Positions 7,771 to 16,015 are shown, counted from the first letter of the stretch. The stretch: DNA of 18,681 nt from Prevotella sp. UBA6387 (GCA_002437565.1 DJQL01000064.1:3991-22671); one strand, 5' to 3'. A program made the numbers and translations. Notes: generated by a model from the sequence alone, not told the origin.

Positions 7771-7824
7771 CAAAATATTTACGCCAACAACGCCCGACAT
7801 GAATATCATAAGGGTCCATCACAC

Positions 7825-8280
7825 ATGAATCAGAGCATTTACAAGCGAGGCATGGTGAAAGCCGTAAACGGCTCACACCTCACTGTCATTATAAGCAGAT
7901 ATTCGGCTTGCGCCTCCTGCCATGCCGCTACGACCTGCGCAACGTCGGAGCGCAAGCAAATGTCCGTGGATGCACGGATATCGCCCAATGACCACGTTGC
8001 CGTAGGCGACATGGTGTATGTAAGCACAGGCGCCAAAGGCCCCATGGCATCTATAACGCTCGGATACGGTTTGCCTCTGGTCATGCTCATCACGGGATGC
8101 GTGGCGACGGAGGCTTTAACCCAGTCGGACATCCTCGCTGCGATCGCCGGGCTATGCGCCATGGCTGTTTATTTCCTCATGTTATGGATCTTCAAGTCGC
8201 GGATTAACCGCGCATTTGGCTGCACGGCCATTCCTTGTGCTGAATCACAAACCCAATCTGAAAAGCATTGCCCACAATCT
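7825..8280 (+). CDS. RseC/MucC-family membrane protein, first gene of the Rnf operon
   Basis: A 151-residue protein of the RseC (SoxR-reducing system) family, coded up to the TAA at 8281-8283. The N-terminal soluble part has the family's cysteine cluster, Cys29-x-x-Cys32-x5-Cys38 (ACASCHAATTC), expected to hold an Fe-S cluster or redox thiols. Two transmembrane helices follow (about 77-96 and 102-122). The ATG at 7825 is chosen because an upstream in-frame TTG lies inside the promoter -7 box, and MNQSIYKRGMV fits the family start. It lies 22 bases upstream of rnfB. Members of this family often accompany rnf/rsx genes, and in Escherichia coli RseC works with Rsx to keep SoxR reduced. Bacteroidota commonly have it as the lead gene, where an assembly or electron-transfer role for Rnf is more plausible; that part is inference. 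Confidence 0.88.
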
Positions 8281-8305
8281 TAAAATTCGCACACAACAAA
8301 ACATT

Positions 8306-9166
8306 ATGATAATTCTTACTTCAGTAATCGTGCTTTGCGCAATCGCGCTTGCCGCATCCTTGCTGCTATATGTATGCAGCAAGAAGTTCGCCGTGAAAAC
8401 CGACCCGCGCATCGACGACATCCACGAGTGTCTGCCAAAGGCCAACTGTGGCGGATGCGGATTCGCCGGATGCCAATCACTCGCGCAGGCCATCGTAAAG
8501 GCTGCCGATGAAGGCGGCGACATACCCACGTGTCCGGTCGGTGGCAACGATGCCATGACAAAAATCTACGCTATGCTCGGTGTCGAAAACAAGGCCGGAG
8601 CCGGGAAAAAACGCGTGGCGGCGCTGAAATGCGCCGGTTGCGACCTCGCGCCAATCGCTACCTACGACGGGCTCCGCACTTGCGATGCCATGAACCGTTG
8701 CGGCTCAGGCGAGTCGGCATGCGGCTATGGCTGCTTGGGGTGCGGCGACTGTGAAAACGCGTGCGACTTCGGCGGCATCACCATCAACCCGGAGAGACAT
8801 ATCCCGGAAGTGAACCCCGACATTTGCGTGGCATGCGGGTCGTGCGTCAAGGCATGTCCTCGCCACTTGTTGGAGATACGACAAGTGGGGGCGAAAAACA
8901 AGATGGTCATAGTGGCGTGCAGCAACCACGACCGTGGCCCCATAGCCATGAAAGTGTGCGGCCACTCATGCATAGGATGCGGCAAATGCGCCAAGGAGTG
9001 CCCTTTCGGGGCGATAACCATCAACGGCAACGTGGCCACAATCGATTCGGAGAAATGCCGTCTCTGCCGCAAATGCGTAGCCGTGTGCCCACGCAAGGCC
9101 ATTGTGACAAGCGGATTTCCTCCAGCTAAGACAACCACAACCGACAAGACCGCCCAAAACCAATGA
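8306..9166 (+). CDS. rnfB: Rnf complex subunit RnfB, polyferredoxin
   Basis: Accepts electrons from ferredoxin and passes them to the other Rnf subunits at the membrane. The 286-residue protein has an N-terminal transmembrane helix (about 2-24), then a Fes-type [4Fe-4S] motif with Cys48, Cys51, Cys56 and Cys76. A cysteine-rich middle follows (Cys109, 112, 126, 132, 139, 143, 146, 149 and 153). Three ferredoxin motifs then have spacing CxxCxxCxxxC at 174-184, 222-232 and 251-261. This is longer than E. coli RsxB (about 190 residues) and resembles the multi-cluster form of anaerobes. The ATG at 8306 is preferred to upstream frame starts because it directly precedes the anchor helix. The stop is 11 bases before the preferred rnfC ATG. 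Confidence 0.95.
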   Translation: MIILTSVIVLCAIALAASLLLYVCSKKFAVKTDPRIDDIHECLPKANCGGCGFAGCQSLAQAIVKAADEGGDIPTCPVGGNDAMTKIYAMLGVENKAGAGKKRVAALKCAGCDLAPIATYDGLRTCDAMNRCGSGESACGYGCLGCGDCENACDFGGITINPERHIPEVNPDICVACGSCVKACPRHLLEIRQVGAKNKMVIVACSNHDRGPIAMKVCGHSCIGCGKCAKECPFGAITINGNVATIDSEKCRLCRKCVAVCPRKAIVTSGFPPAKTTTTDKTAQNQ

Positions 9167-9177
9167 CACTAAGCACA

Positions 9178-10530
9178 ATGAAAACAAGGACATTCAAGAT
9201 AGGTGGCATCCACATGGATGACCACAAGATAGCGGCAGGCAAGGCCATAGAGACCGCGCCTCTGCCGCAGATGGCCATATTCCCACTCTCACAGCACATT
9301 GGAGCACCGGCAAGGCCCATAGTGAAGAAAGGTGACAAGGTGAAAGTGGGCACGCTGCTGGCGGAAGCGGGCGGCTTCATCTCCGCCCCAGTGCACTCTT
9401 CCGTATCGGGAACGGTGTTCAAGATAGACCAGGCCGTGGATGCGTCAGGCTACCAGAAGCCAGTGATCATCGTCAATGTAGAGGGTGACGATTGGGAGCC
9501 TTGCATCGACAGGAGCGAGAAACTGGAATTCCTCGTCTCTCACCCCGAGATAGACGCCAAGGAGATTGTGGAACGCGTGAAGGCTGCCGGCGTGACTGGA
9601 ATGGGCGGAGCAGGATTCCCCACCTACGTAAAGCTCATGCCACCCGAAGGCTCTGTGGAGTGCGTCATACTCAACGGCGTGGAGTGCGAGCCTTACATCA
9701 CTTCCGACCATAGGCTCATGCTGGAGCACGCTGCTGAGATTGTGGAAGGATTGCGCATCATAATGCGCGCTGTGGGAGTGAAGCATGGGTTCATTGGCAT
9801 CGAAGCGAACAAGCCCGATGCAATAGACATAATGGAGAAGACCACAGTCGACGATGACAGTATAGAGGTTGTGCCCCTCAAGCAGGCATACCCACAAGGC
9901 GGAGAGAAACAACTCATCGACGCCGTGATAAACCGCCGCGTGCCCATGCCGCCAGCCATCCCGGCCAACGTGGGAGCTGTGGTTGACAACGTGGCTACAG
10001 CCTTCGCCGTGTACCAAGCCGTGATGAAGCGCAAGCCTCTATTTGAGCGCGTGGTCACGGTATCGGGACAGGCCATGAGACAGTCGGGCAACTTCCTCGT
10101 GAGGATGGGCACGAGCGTGGCAAGCATCATAGACCTGTGCGGCGGCCTGCCAGAAGGACGCAACAAGGTGCTCAGTGGCGGTCCCATGATGGGAAAGGCC
10201 CTCGTAAGCCTTGAGGCTCCAATCGTGAAAGGCTCCAACGCCATCACCGTGCTGACGGGCGACGACATGCTGCGCAAGCAGCCAAGGCCATGCGTGCGCT
10301 GCGCCAAATGCGTGGGCGTGTGCCCAATGGGACTTGAGCCTTACCTACTGGCCACGGTCTCGGCCTTGGACGACTGGGAACGCGCTGAGCACGAATACAT
10401 CACATCGTGCATAGAATGTGGCTCTTGCCAATACACCTGCCCATCAGCACGTCCCTTGCTCGACAACATAAGGAAAGGCAAGGCAACCGTGACAGGCATA
10501 ATAAAGGCAAGGAAACAACCAAGGCCATGA
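9178..10530 (+). CDS. rnfC: Rnf complex subunit RnfC (NADH/FMN-binding)
   Basis: Soluble subunit that exchanges electrons with NAD(H) through FMN and two [4Fe-4S] clusters. The 450-residue protein starts MKTRTFKIGGIH, matching the family. PLSQHIGAPARPIVKKGDKV marks the barrel-sandwich N-domain, and GMGGAGFPTYVK is the Complex I 51-kDa-like nucleotide/FMN loop. Two ferredoxin motifs begin at Cys372 (CVRCAKCVGVCP) and Cys411 (CIECGSCQYTCP). An in-frame ATG at 9163 overlaps the rnfB stop as ATGA and would add five residues. The start at 9178 fits homologues better, but either could be used. It lies between rnfB and rnfD in the operon, with a 47-base gap before rnfD. Confidence 0.95.
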   Translation: MKTRTFKIGGIHMDDHKIAAGKAIETAPLPQMAIFPLSQHIGAPARPIVKKGDKVKVGTLLAEAGGFISAPVHSSVSGTVFKIDQAVDASGYQKPVIIVNVEGDDWEPCIDRSEKLEFLVSHPEIDAKEIVERVKAAGVTGMGGAGFPTYVKLMPPEGSVECVILNGVECEPYITSDHRLMLEHAAEIVEGLRIIMRAVGVKHGFIGIEANKPDAIDIMEKTTVDDDSIEVVPLKQAYPQGGEKQLIDAVINRRVPMPPAIPANVGAVVDNVATAFAVYQAVMKRKPLFERVVTVSGQAMRQSGNFLVRMGTSVASIIDLCGGLPEGRNKVLSGGPMMGKALVSLEAPIVKGSNAITVLTGDDMLRKQPRPCVRCAKCVGVCPMGLEPYLLATVSALDDWERAEHEYITSCIECGSCQYTCPSARPLLDNIRKGKATVTGIIKARKQPRP

Positions 10531-10577
10531 AACAACAAAGACAAAGAAACGTAACACCGAAATAACAAATAAAAAAC

Positions 10578-11570
10578 ATGTCGAATCTAATCATATCGCA
10601 ATCGCCAAACATCCACGCCACACGCACAATGGAGCAAGACATGCGCGACGTGGTGATAGCCCTTGTCCCGGCATTGGCGGCCTCGCTCATATTCTTTGGC
10701 ATAGGCTCGCTGATAGTCTGCGCCACCAGCGTGCTCGCTTGCGTGGCAACAGAATGGATAATTGGCAAGTATGTGATGCACACTCAACGCACGACCATCA
10801 CCGACTGGTCGGCCGTAATCACAGGCTTGCTGTTGGGCTTCAACCTGCCATCAAATATTCCTGCGTGGATTGTGGTACTTGGCGCGATAGTGGCAATAGG
10901 CGTTGGCAAGATGACATTCGGGGGCTTGGGATGCAACATCTTCAACCCTGCGCTGGTGGGCCGCTGCTTCCTGCTCGTGTCATTCCCGTCGCAGATGACA
11001 TCATGGCCATTGGCCGGACAATGGTTGAAATATACAGACGCTGAGACTGGCGCCACGCCACTGAGCATAATAAAATGGGCGGTGAAGAAAGGCGACAGTA
11101 CGGTGCTCGTCCGCTTGCCCGACTCGCTGAGCCTCCTGCTCGGCAACGACACTTACGCCATGGGAGCCGGCTCACTTGGCGAGGTGTGCGGCATCGCCAT
11201 AATCATCGGACTCGGCTACATGCTTTGGCGTGGGGTTATAACATGGCACATCCCCGTGAGCATCATCGGCACGGTGTTCGTGCTGACCGCGCTCATGCAC
11301 GTTACCAACCCTGCCTACGCCAATCCCGTGGCATCGGTGTTGAGCGGAGGCGTGATGTTGGGAGCCGTGTTCATGGCAACCGACTATGTAACCTCGCCTA
11401 TGACCCACCGTGGGCAATTGATTTACGGCGTGGCCATTGGCACCATAACGGTGGTGATACGCAACTGGGGCGCATATCCCGAGGGTATGTCGTTTGCCAT
11501 ACTCATCATGAACGCCTTTACGCCGTTGATAAACACTTACGTCAAGCCACGCCGATACAGCGACAAATGA
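10578..11570 (+). CDS. rnfD: Rnf complex subunit RnfD (covalent FMN)
   Basis: Integral membrane subunit of the ion-pumping ferredoxin:NAD+ oxidoreductase. The 330-residue protein has about nine to ten hydrophobic segments. The family landmarks ITGLLLGFNLP (81-91) and GGLGCNIFNPAL (115-126) are present. The flavinylation site DAETGATPL puts covalently bound FMN on Thr160 by analogy with NqrB/RnfD (D-x-x-T/S-G-A-T). The late motif ATDYVTSPMTHRG is also typical. The ATG at 10578 begins MSNLIISQSPNIHA, the usual RnfD start. Flavinylation needs ApbE, which is not encoded in this window. It sits between rnfC and rnfG in the standard order. Confidence 0.95.
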   Translation: MSNLIISQSPNIHATRTMEQDMRDVVIALVPALAASLIFFGIGSLIVCATSVLACVATEWIIGKYVMHTQRTTITDWSAVITGLLLGFNLPSNIPAWIVVLGAIVAIGVGKMTFGGLGCNIFNPALVGRCFLLVSFPSQMTSWPLAGQWLKYTDAETGATPLSIIKWAVKKGDSTVLVRLPDSLSLLLGNDTYAMGAGSLGEVCGIAIIIGLGYMLWRGVITWHIPVSIIGTVFVLTALMHVTNPAYANPVASVLSGGVMLGAVFMATDYVTSPMTHRGQLIYGVAIGTITVVIRNWGAYPEGMSFAILIMNAFTPLINTYVKPRRYSDK

Positions 11571-11614
11571 TGTCGCCAGTGCATGACGAAACGTAATCAC
11601 ACAACAGACTTGAA

Positions 11615-12208
11615 ATGGAAAAGCTAAAATCTTCTATTCAGAATATGGCAATCGTGCTGACAGTGGTGTCGCTCGTAGCCGCCCTCGTGCTCGCATGGAT
11701 AAACGAGGTGACCACGGGGCCAATTAAGCAGCAGGCCATCAACGAGATAAACAATGGCATAAAAGACGTGATGGGCACGTCGAGCCTTAAAGTGACAAAA
11801 ACCGACACCATAGTAGTGAACAACGAGGGCACGGAGAACAAATATGTAATCCACAACACCGAGACAGCAAAAGGAAAACCACTTGGGGCTGCAATAGAAA
11901 GCTCTGTAATGGGTTTTGGAGGCGACCTGAAAGTATTAGTAGGCTTGTCAAGCGACTACAAGGTATTAGGGTACAAAATACTGCAATCGAGCGAGACCCC
12001 TGGACTGGGGCAGAAAGCCGACAACTGGTTCCAGAAAGACGGGAAAGGCAACGTCATTGGCCGTCAACTGTCAGACGACAAGCCCCTAAGCGTGAGCAAA
12101 GACGGTGGCGACGTAGACGCCATCACGTCATCAACCATCACGTCAAGGGCATTTCTTAAGGCTGTCAACCAAGCCTACAAGGCTTACCGGTCATCACTTG
12201 GCTCATAA
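11615..12208 (+). CDS. rnfG: Rnf complex subunit RnfG (covalent FMN)
   Basis: Membrane-anchored subunit with an FMN-binding domain facing the periplasmic side. The 197-residue protein has one N-terminal helix (about 10-30), then the FMN_bind domain with SSETPGLGQKA (125-135) and the flavin attachment motif DAITSST (168-174). Thr174 is the predicted phosphoester-linked residue. The motif is TSST where many homologues have SGAT; Bacteroidota versions often vary here, and the acceptor Thr is kept. Strong alternation of Lys and acidic residues in the soluble part is normal for the subunit. It lies 44 bases after rnfD and 58 bases before rnfE. Confidence 0.94.
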   Translation: MEKLKSSIQNMAIVLTVVSLVAALVLAWINEVTTGPIKQQAINEINNGIKDVMGTSSLKVTKTDTIVVNNEGTENKYVIHNTETAKGKPLGAAIESSVMGFGGDLKVLVGLSSDYKVLGYKILQSSETPGLGQKADNWFQKDGKGNVIGRQLSDDKPLSVSKDGGDVDAITSSTITSRAFLKAVNQAYKAYRSSLGS

Positions 12209-12266
12209 ACATACCGTAAACCATGCCACGCCGCGAGGCCGCAAGCGTAGCAAAAACATACAACAA

Positions 12267-12854
12267 ATGAACAATTTGAAAATTATTGCCAACGGACTGA
12301 TAAAGGAGAATCCAATTTTTGTACTTCTCCTTGGCATGTGCCCTACCCTGGCAACGACCACGTCGCTCATCAACGGAATATCGATGGGCCTGTCTACGGC
12401 TTTCGTATTGATATGCTCAAACATCGCCATATCGCTCATCAAGAAACTCACGCCCGATGCGGTGAGGATTCCTGTGTTCGTGGTGGTGATAGCGTCTTTC
12501 GTCACAGCACTGCAGATGTGCCTGGCAGCCTTCTTTCCATCAATCAACTCTTCACTCGGGCTTTACATACCACTCATCGTGGTCAACTGTATCATCCTCG
12601 GACGCGCAGAGGCGTTCGCCTGCAAACACGGTGCGTTTGACAGCATGCTCGACGGCATTGGTGTCGGGCTGGGGTTCACGCTCGGGCTGTCGCTACTCGG
12701 TTTCTTCAGAGAACTTCTCGGCACTGGTTGCGTACTGGGCTTCCACATTTTGCCGGAGACGGCCGGCATGCTGTTGTTCATCCTCCCCCCAGGAGCCTTC
12801 ATCACGTTGGGTTATCTCATAGCCGTGGTCAACAGGCTGAGAGCCAGACAATAA
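12267..12854 (+). CDS. rnfE: Rnf complex subunit RnfE
   Basis: Six-helix membrane subunit that pairs with RnfA. The 195-residue protein starts MNNLKIIANGLIKENPIFVLLLG, the family start. It has the two cysteine sites LLGMCPTLA (about 21-29) and VNCIILGRAEAF that, with the matching sites of RnfA, hold a [2Fe-2S] cluster within the membrane by analogy with NqrD/NqrE. The ATG at 12267 is chosen over an in-frame TTG at 12198 that would overlap rnfG and add a hydrophilic, unconserved extension. DxMLDGIGVGLGFTLGL and FRELLGTG are further family landmarks. It sits 32 bases ahead of rnfA. Confidence 0.94.
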   Translation: MNNLKIIANGLIKENPIFVLLLGMCPTLATTTSLINGISMGLSTAFVLICSNIAISLIKKLTPDAVRIPVFVVVIASFVTALQMCLAAFFPSINSSLGLYIPLIVVNCIILGRAEAFACKHGAFDSMLDGIGVGLGFTLGLSLLGFFRELLGTGCVLGFHILPETAGMLLFILPPGAFITLGYLIAVVNRLRARQ

Positions 12855-12886
12855 TAAACGCATAATGACATAATAGCATCAAGTCA

Positions 12887-13489
12887 ATGGAATACATTCT
12901 GATTTTCATCTCCGCGATATTCGTCAACAATATAGTCTTGTCACAATTCCTTGGCATATGCCCCTTTCTCGGCGTGTCGAAGAAGATACAGACTTCGCTT
13001 GGCATGGGCATGGCCGTGGCATTCGTGCTGACCGTGGCCACAGTAGTAACTTTCATATTGCAGAAATGCGTGCTTGACCCTCTCGGATTGCAATATCTCC
13101 AAACCATCGCATTCATCCTGGTCATCGCGTCACTCGTGCAGATGGTTGAAATTGTCCTTAAAAAAGTCTCCCCTGCCCTCTACCAATCGCTCGGGATATT
13201 CCTGCCGCTTATAACGACCAACTGTGCCGTACTTGGCGTGGCCATACTCGTGATACAAAAGGATTTCACGCTCGTGGAGAGCATAGTCTACGCGCTCTCC
13301 ACGGCAGTCGGATTCGCGTTGGCGCTTGTCGTCTTCGCAGGGATACGTGAGCAATTGGCCTACGCCAACATTCCAAAGGGCATGAGAGGTATGCCCATAG
13401 TGCTCGTGACGGCGGGATTGCTGTCTCTGGCTTTCATGGGATTCAGCGGCGTGGACTTGGGGCTTAAGGTTCTGTTTGGCCTGAAATGA
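12887..13489 (+). CDS. rnfA: Rnf complex subunit RnfA
   Basis: Six-helix membrane subunit homologous to RnfE and inserted in the opposite orientation; together they form the central electron path across the membrane. The 200-residue protein carries FVNNIVLSQFLGICPFLGVS (12-31) and LITTNCAVLGVA, both strongly diagnostic, with the two cysteines for the shared [2Fe-2S] cluster. FAGIREQL and the GMRGMPIVLVTAGLLSLAFMGF tail are typical. It is the last gene of the operon (order B-C-D-G-E-A) and is followed 24 bases later by a strong terminator. Confidence 0.96.
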   Translation: MEYILIFISAIFVNNIVLSQFLGICPFLGVSKKIQTSLGMGMAVAFVLTVATVVTFILQKCVLDPLGLQYLQTIAFILVIASLVQMVEIVLKKVSPALYQSLGIFLPLITTNCAVLGVAILVIQKDFTLVESIVYALSTAVGFALALVVFAGIREQLAYANIPKGMRGMPIVLVTAGLLSLAFMGFSGVDLGLKVLFGLK

Positions 13490-13513
13490 CGAAATAGGAA
13501 CAATACTAAATGG

Positions 13514-13552
13514 AAAAGGGCTTTGCAAGTGATGCCTTGCAAAGCCCTTTTT
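13514..13552. terminator. Terminator of the rnf operon (probably bidirectional)
   Basis: GGGCTTTGCAAG (13518-13529) pairs perfectly with CTTGCAAAGCCC (13536-13547) around a six-base loop. Four As before and five Ts after extend the stem by A-T pairs and give U-tracts on both strands. It ends rnfA transcription on the plus strand and could back up spt termination on the minus strand. Confidence 0.88.
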
Positions 13553-13567
13553 CATTTAATTGCCAAT

Positions 13568-13602
13568 AAAAATGGTCGCTTGTCATTGTTAGAAAGCGAC
13601 CA
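13568..13602 (-). terminator. Terminator after the serine palmitoyltransferase gene
   Basis: On the minus strand a 9-bp perfect stem (TGGTCGCTT with AAGCGACCA, 13602-13594 and 13581-13573) with a 12-base loop is followed directly by TTTTT (13572-13568). It lies 14 bases after the stop of the convergent minus-strand gene. Confidence 0.78.
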
Positions 13603-13615
13603 TGGTGTAGTGTAT

Positions 13616-14803
13616 TTACTTTATTATTCCTTGCTCCACGAAAATCTTCTTCAGCACCTGCACACCTCGCTCAACGTGCTCCTTGGTGTGAGTTGCCATA
13701 AGCGCAAAACGCACGAGCGTGTCTTGTGGGGCGCATGCCGGAGGCACCACAGGGTTGATGAAGACGCCAGCGTCGAAAGCCAACTTCGTGACGAGGAATG
13801 TCTTGGTGTTGTCGCGCACATAGAGCGGAATGATAGGACTCTCCGTCTCGCCAATCTCAAAGCCCTCCTCACGGAAACGCTTCAAGGCATAGTTGGTGAC
13901 ATCCCACAGGTGCTGGCGACGCTCTGGCTCCTTCTCTATGATGTGGAGAGCCTCCAACGCGCAAGCCGTGGCCGCGGGCGTATCGCTCGCTGAGAAAATG
14001 TAAGTGCGCGAGGTGTGACGAAGATAGTTTATCGTATCCCAGTCGGAAGCTATGAAGCCGCCAATAGAGGCAAGGCTCTTAGAGAACGTGCCCATGATAA
14101 GGTCAACATCATCTTGCAAGCCGAAGTGGTGGCAAACGCCACGTCCACCTTCACCGAACACGCCAAGGCCATGAGCCTCGTCGACCATGATTGAGCAGTT
14201 GTACTTGTGCTTAAGTTCCACTATCTCGGGGAGTTTGGCCAAATCGCCTTCCATCGAAAAAACGCCATCTACGACTATCAACTTGATCGCATCGTGAGGA
14301 AGCTTCTCAAGGATGCGTTCCAAGTCGTCCATGTCGTTGTGCTTGTAATGGAGCTGGGTGGCGAAGCTAAGACGGCGCCCATCAACGATAGACGCATGGT
14401 CACGGTCATCACAAATAAGGTAGTCGCCCCTGCCCACAACTGCAGGTATCACGCCCGAGTTGACCGTAAAGCCCGTGGAAAAACAGAGAGCGGCATCCTT
14501 GTGCTCATACTCCGCCAATTCCTTCTCAAGCTGAACATGAATGTCAAGCGTGCCATTAAGGAAACGACTTCCGGCACAACCTGAGCCATACTTGTCGAGG
14601 GCGGCCTTGCCCGCGTCGATAACCCTTTGGTCACCGGGAAGACCTGTGTAGGCGTTGCTGCCAAACATCAGCATCTTGCGGCCATCCATGATGACCTCTG
14701 GTCCCTGCTTACTCGTTATCTCTCTGAAATAAGGGTATACACCTTGTTTCATGTACTCTTGAGGTACACGATAATGCTTGTATCTTTCTGTTAGTTGTCC
14801 CAT
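13616..14803 (-). CDS. spt: Serine palmitoyltransferase (sphingolipid synthesis)
   Basis: PLP enzyme that condenses L-serine with an acyl-CoA or acyl-ACP to 3-ketosphinganine, the entry step to sphingolipids, a hallmark of Bacteroidales. The 395-residue length fits the alpha-oxoamine synthase family. The PLP-site residues are visible: His136 in DDRDHASIVDG stacks on the ring, Asp208 and His211 lie in MVDEAHGLGVFG, and Lys242 in GTFSKSLASIGGF forms the Schiff base. The N-terminal MGQLTERYKHYRVPQEYMKQGVYPYFREI resembles Bacteroides Spt rather than glycine C-acetyltransferase (Kbl) or BioF. That, and the lipid kinase next door, is why I choose Spt. It is transcribed alone, divergent from the kinase, and closed by its own terminator. 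Confidence 0.88.
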   Translation of the reverse strand: MGQLTERYKHYRVPQEYMKQGVYPYFREITSKQGPEVIMDGRKMLMFGSNAYTGLPGDQRVIDAGKAALDKYGSGCAGSRFLNGTLDIHVQLEKELAEYEHKDAALCFSTGFTVNSGVIPAVVGRGDYLICDDRDHASIVDGRRLSFATQLHYKHNDMDDLERILEKLPHDAIKLIVVDGVFSMEGDLAKLPEIVELKHKYNCSIMVDEAHGLGVFGEGGRGVCHHFGLQDDVDLIMGTFSKSLASIGGFIASDWDTINYLRHTSRTYIFSASDTPAATACALEALHIIEKEPERRQHLWDVTNYALKRFREEGFEIGETESPIIPLYVRDNTKTFLVTKLAFDAGVFINPVVPPACAPQDTLVRFALMATHTKEHVERGVQVLKKIFVEQGIIK

Positions 14804-14844
14804 TTTAAAATAGGTGAAGAAAACTCTTTATAATGAACAGTTTG

Positions 14845-14874
14845 CAAAGTTACAAAAAACTCCTTATAAACAAT
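14845..14874 (-). promoter_or_regulatory. Promoter of spt
   Basis: On the minus strand a perfect -7 box TAACTTTG (14852-14845) followed by C is preceded by ATTG (14874-14871) at 18 bases, just short of the usual 19-21. Transcription would start about 35 bases before the ATG at 14803. Confidence 0.6.
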
Positions 14875-14947
14875 AAAGAATCGACGATAAAACCATTTTT
14901 TAACAAAAAAACTAAAAAGAAGAGGCTCCATAATGAAAGAAAATGGT

Positions 14948-14955
14948 TATTTTTG
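14948..14955 (+). promoter_or_regulatory. -7 box of the lipid kinase gene
   Basis: TATTTTTG matches the Bacteroidota -7 box exactly and lies 19 bases before the ATG at 14975. No TTTG-like box is seen at the expected distance upstream, so promoter strength is uncertain. Together with the spt promoter it forms a divergent control region of about 170 bases rich in A/T. Confidence 0.45.
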
Positions 14956-14974
14956 TCATTAAAATAACTTTCCA

Positions 14975-16015
14975 ATGACAACGATAAGATTTATCATCAA
15001 TCCCATTTCTGGAACAGCTGGCAAGTCCAAGATTCCCGAGGACATAGACAAGTATTTAGACAAGTCTAAGTTCTGCTACGATTTTGTGGAGACACAATAC
15101 GCCGGACATGCCATAGAACTATCTCGCCAAGCCGCAGAAGATGGTATCAACATTGTCGTGGCAGTTGGAGGCGACGGCACCGTCAACGAAGTGGCACAAA
15201 GCCTAACAGGAACTGACACTGCATTGGCCATAATCCCATGTGGGTCAGGCAACGGCTTGGCACGCCACCTTTTCATCCCACTCAATATAAAGAAAAGTAT
15301 AGAAATCATCAACCAATGCGTCATCCATGACCTCGACTATTGCCTCATAGATGGCCACAAGTTCTTCTGCACTTGCGGATTGGGTTTCGACGCCTTCATA
15401 AGCTTTAAATTCGCTGAGTCTGGAAAACGCGGCTTGATTTCCTATGTGCAACAAGTGCTGGAGACCGGCCTGAAGTACGAGGCACAGACTTACGAGCTGA
15501 CAACTGAAGAAGACGCTCAAGAACACAAAGCAATGCTCGTGACATGCGCCAACGCGTCGCAATATGGCAACAACGCATACATCGCGCCACAGGCAAGCAT
15601 GAGAGACGGGCTGATGGACGTGGTAATCATTGAGCCTTTCAACATAATGGAAATTCCGCAAATAGTGATAGATATGTTCAGCAAGACATTGAACAAGAGT
15701 TCACGTATCAAGACATTCCGAACAAGGCACCTCCACGTGCACCGCTCGTCAGAAGGCCCAATACACTATGATGGCGAGCCAGTCATGGCAGGAGCCGATG
15801 TCGACATCAGCATCGTGCCAAAGGGCATAAAGGTAGTGGTGAACGCCGACGCCGACAAGGACAAGCGAAAACCCAACACATTGCAAAGGGCGGCTTGCGA
15901 AATGTTCAACGACCTAAACGCCATACAAGACGACATCGCAAAGCAGACACAACGTGGCATCAAAATGGCAAAAATGCTGCAAAAGAAGATTGGCGAGAAC
16001 TTGCCAAATATATAA
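14975..16015 (+). CDS. Diacylglycerol kinase-family lipid kinase
   Basis: ATP-dependent kinase of the DAGK/sphingosine kinase/NAD kinase superfamily; cytoplasmic, acting on a membrane lipid. The 346-residue protein has FIINPISGTAGK (6-17) at the start, the nucleotide-binding GGDGTVNEV (65-73) and GSGNGLARHL (90-99). The C-terminal beta-sandwich includes the HYDGEP motif with its conserved Asp. The C-terminal 45 residues or so (after VVVNADADK) form a basic, helical tail beyond the usual catalytic domain. The substrate cannot be told from sequence: YegS/DgkB-like glycerolipid kinases and sphingosine kinases share these motifs. The divergent neighbour spt makes a sphingoid-base or ceramide substrate worth testing. 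No terminator follows; HU starts 123 bases later. Confidence 0.85.
   Translation: MTTIRFIINPISGTAGKSKIPEDIDKYLDKSKFCYDFVETQYAGHAIELSRQAAEDGINIVVAVGGDGTVNEVAQSLTGTDTALAIIPCGSGNGLARHLFIPLNIKKSIEIINQCVIHDLDYCLIDGHKFFCTCGLGFDAFISFKFAESGKRGLISYVQQVLETGLKYEAQTYELTTEEDAQEHKAMLVTCANASQYGNNAYIAPQASMRDGLMDVVIIEPFNIMEIPQIVIDMFSKTLNKSSRIKTFRTRHLHVHRSSEGPIHYDGEPVMAGADVDISIVPKGIKVVVNADADKDKRKPNTLQRAACEMFNDLNAIQDDIAKQTQRGIKMAKMLQKKIGENLPNI

Noticed and set aside
7768..7824. N-terminal extension of the RseC-like gene from TTG at 7768
   Set aside because: This codon is part of the -7 promoter box, so it would be upstream of or at the RNA start.
8216..8305. N-terminal extension of rnfB overlapping the RseC-like gene
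   Set aside because: The extension is hydrophilic and unlike the family; the ATG at 8306 directly precedes the membrane anchor.
12198..12266. N-terminal extension of rnfE overlapping the end of rnfG
   Set aside because: The extra residues are strongly basic and precede a perfect family start at the ATG at 12267; the upstream start is a TTG.
14833..14964. A 43-codon plus-strand frame beginning MNSLQSYKKLLINNK in the spt/kinase intergenic region
   Set aside because: It overlaps the spt promoter boxes and the kinase -7 box, has the composition of A/T-rich spacer, and lacks its own promoter; probably chance.
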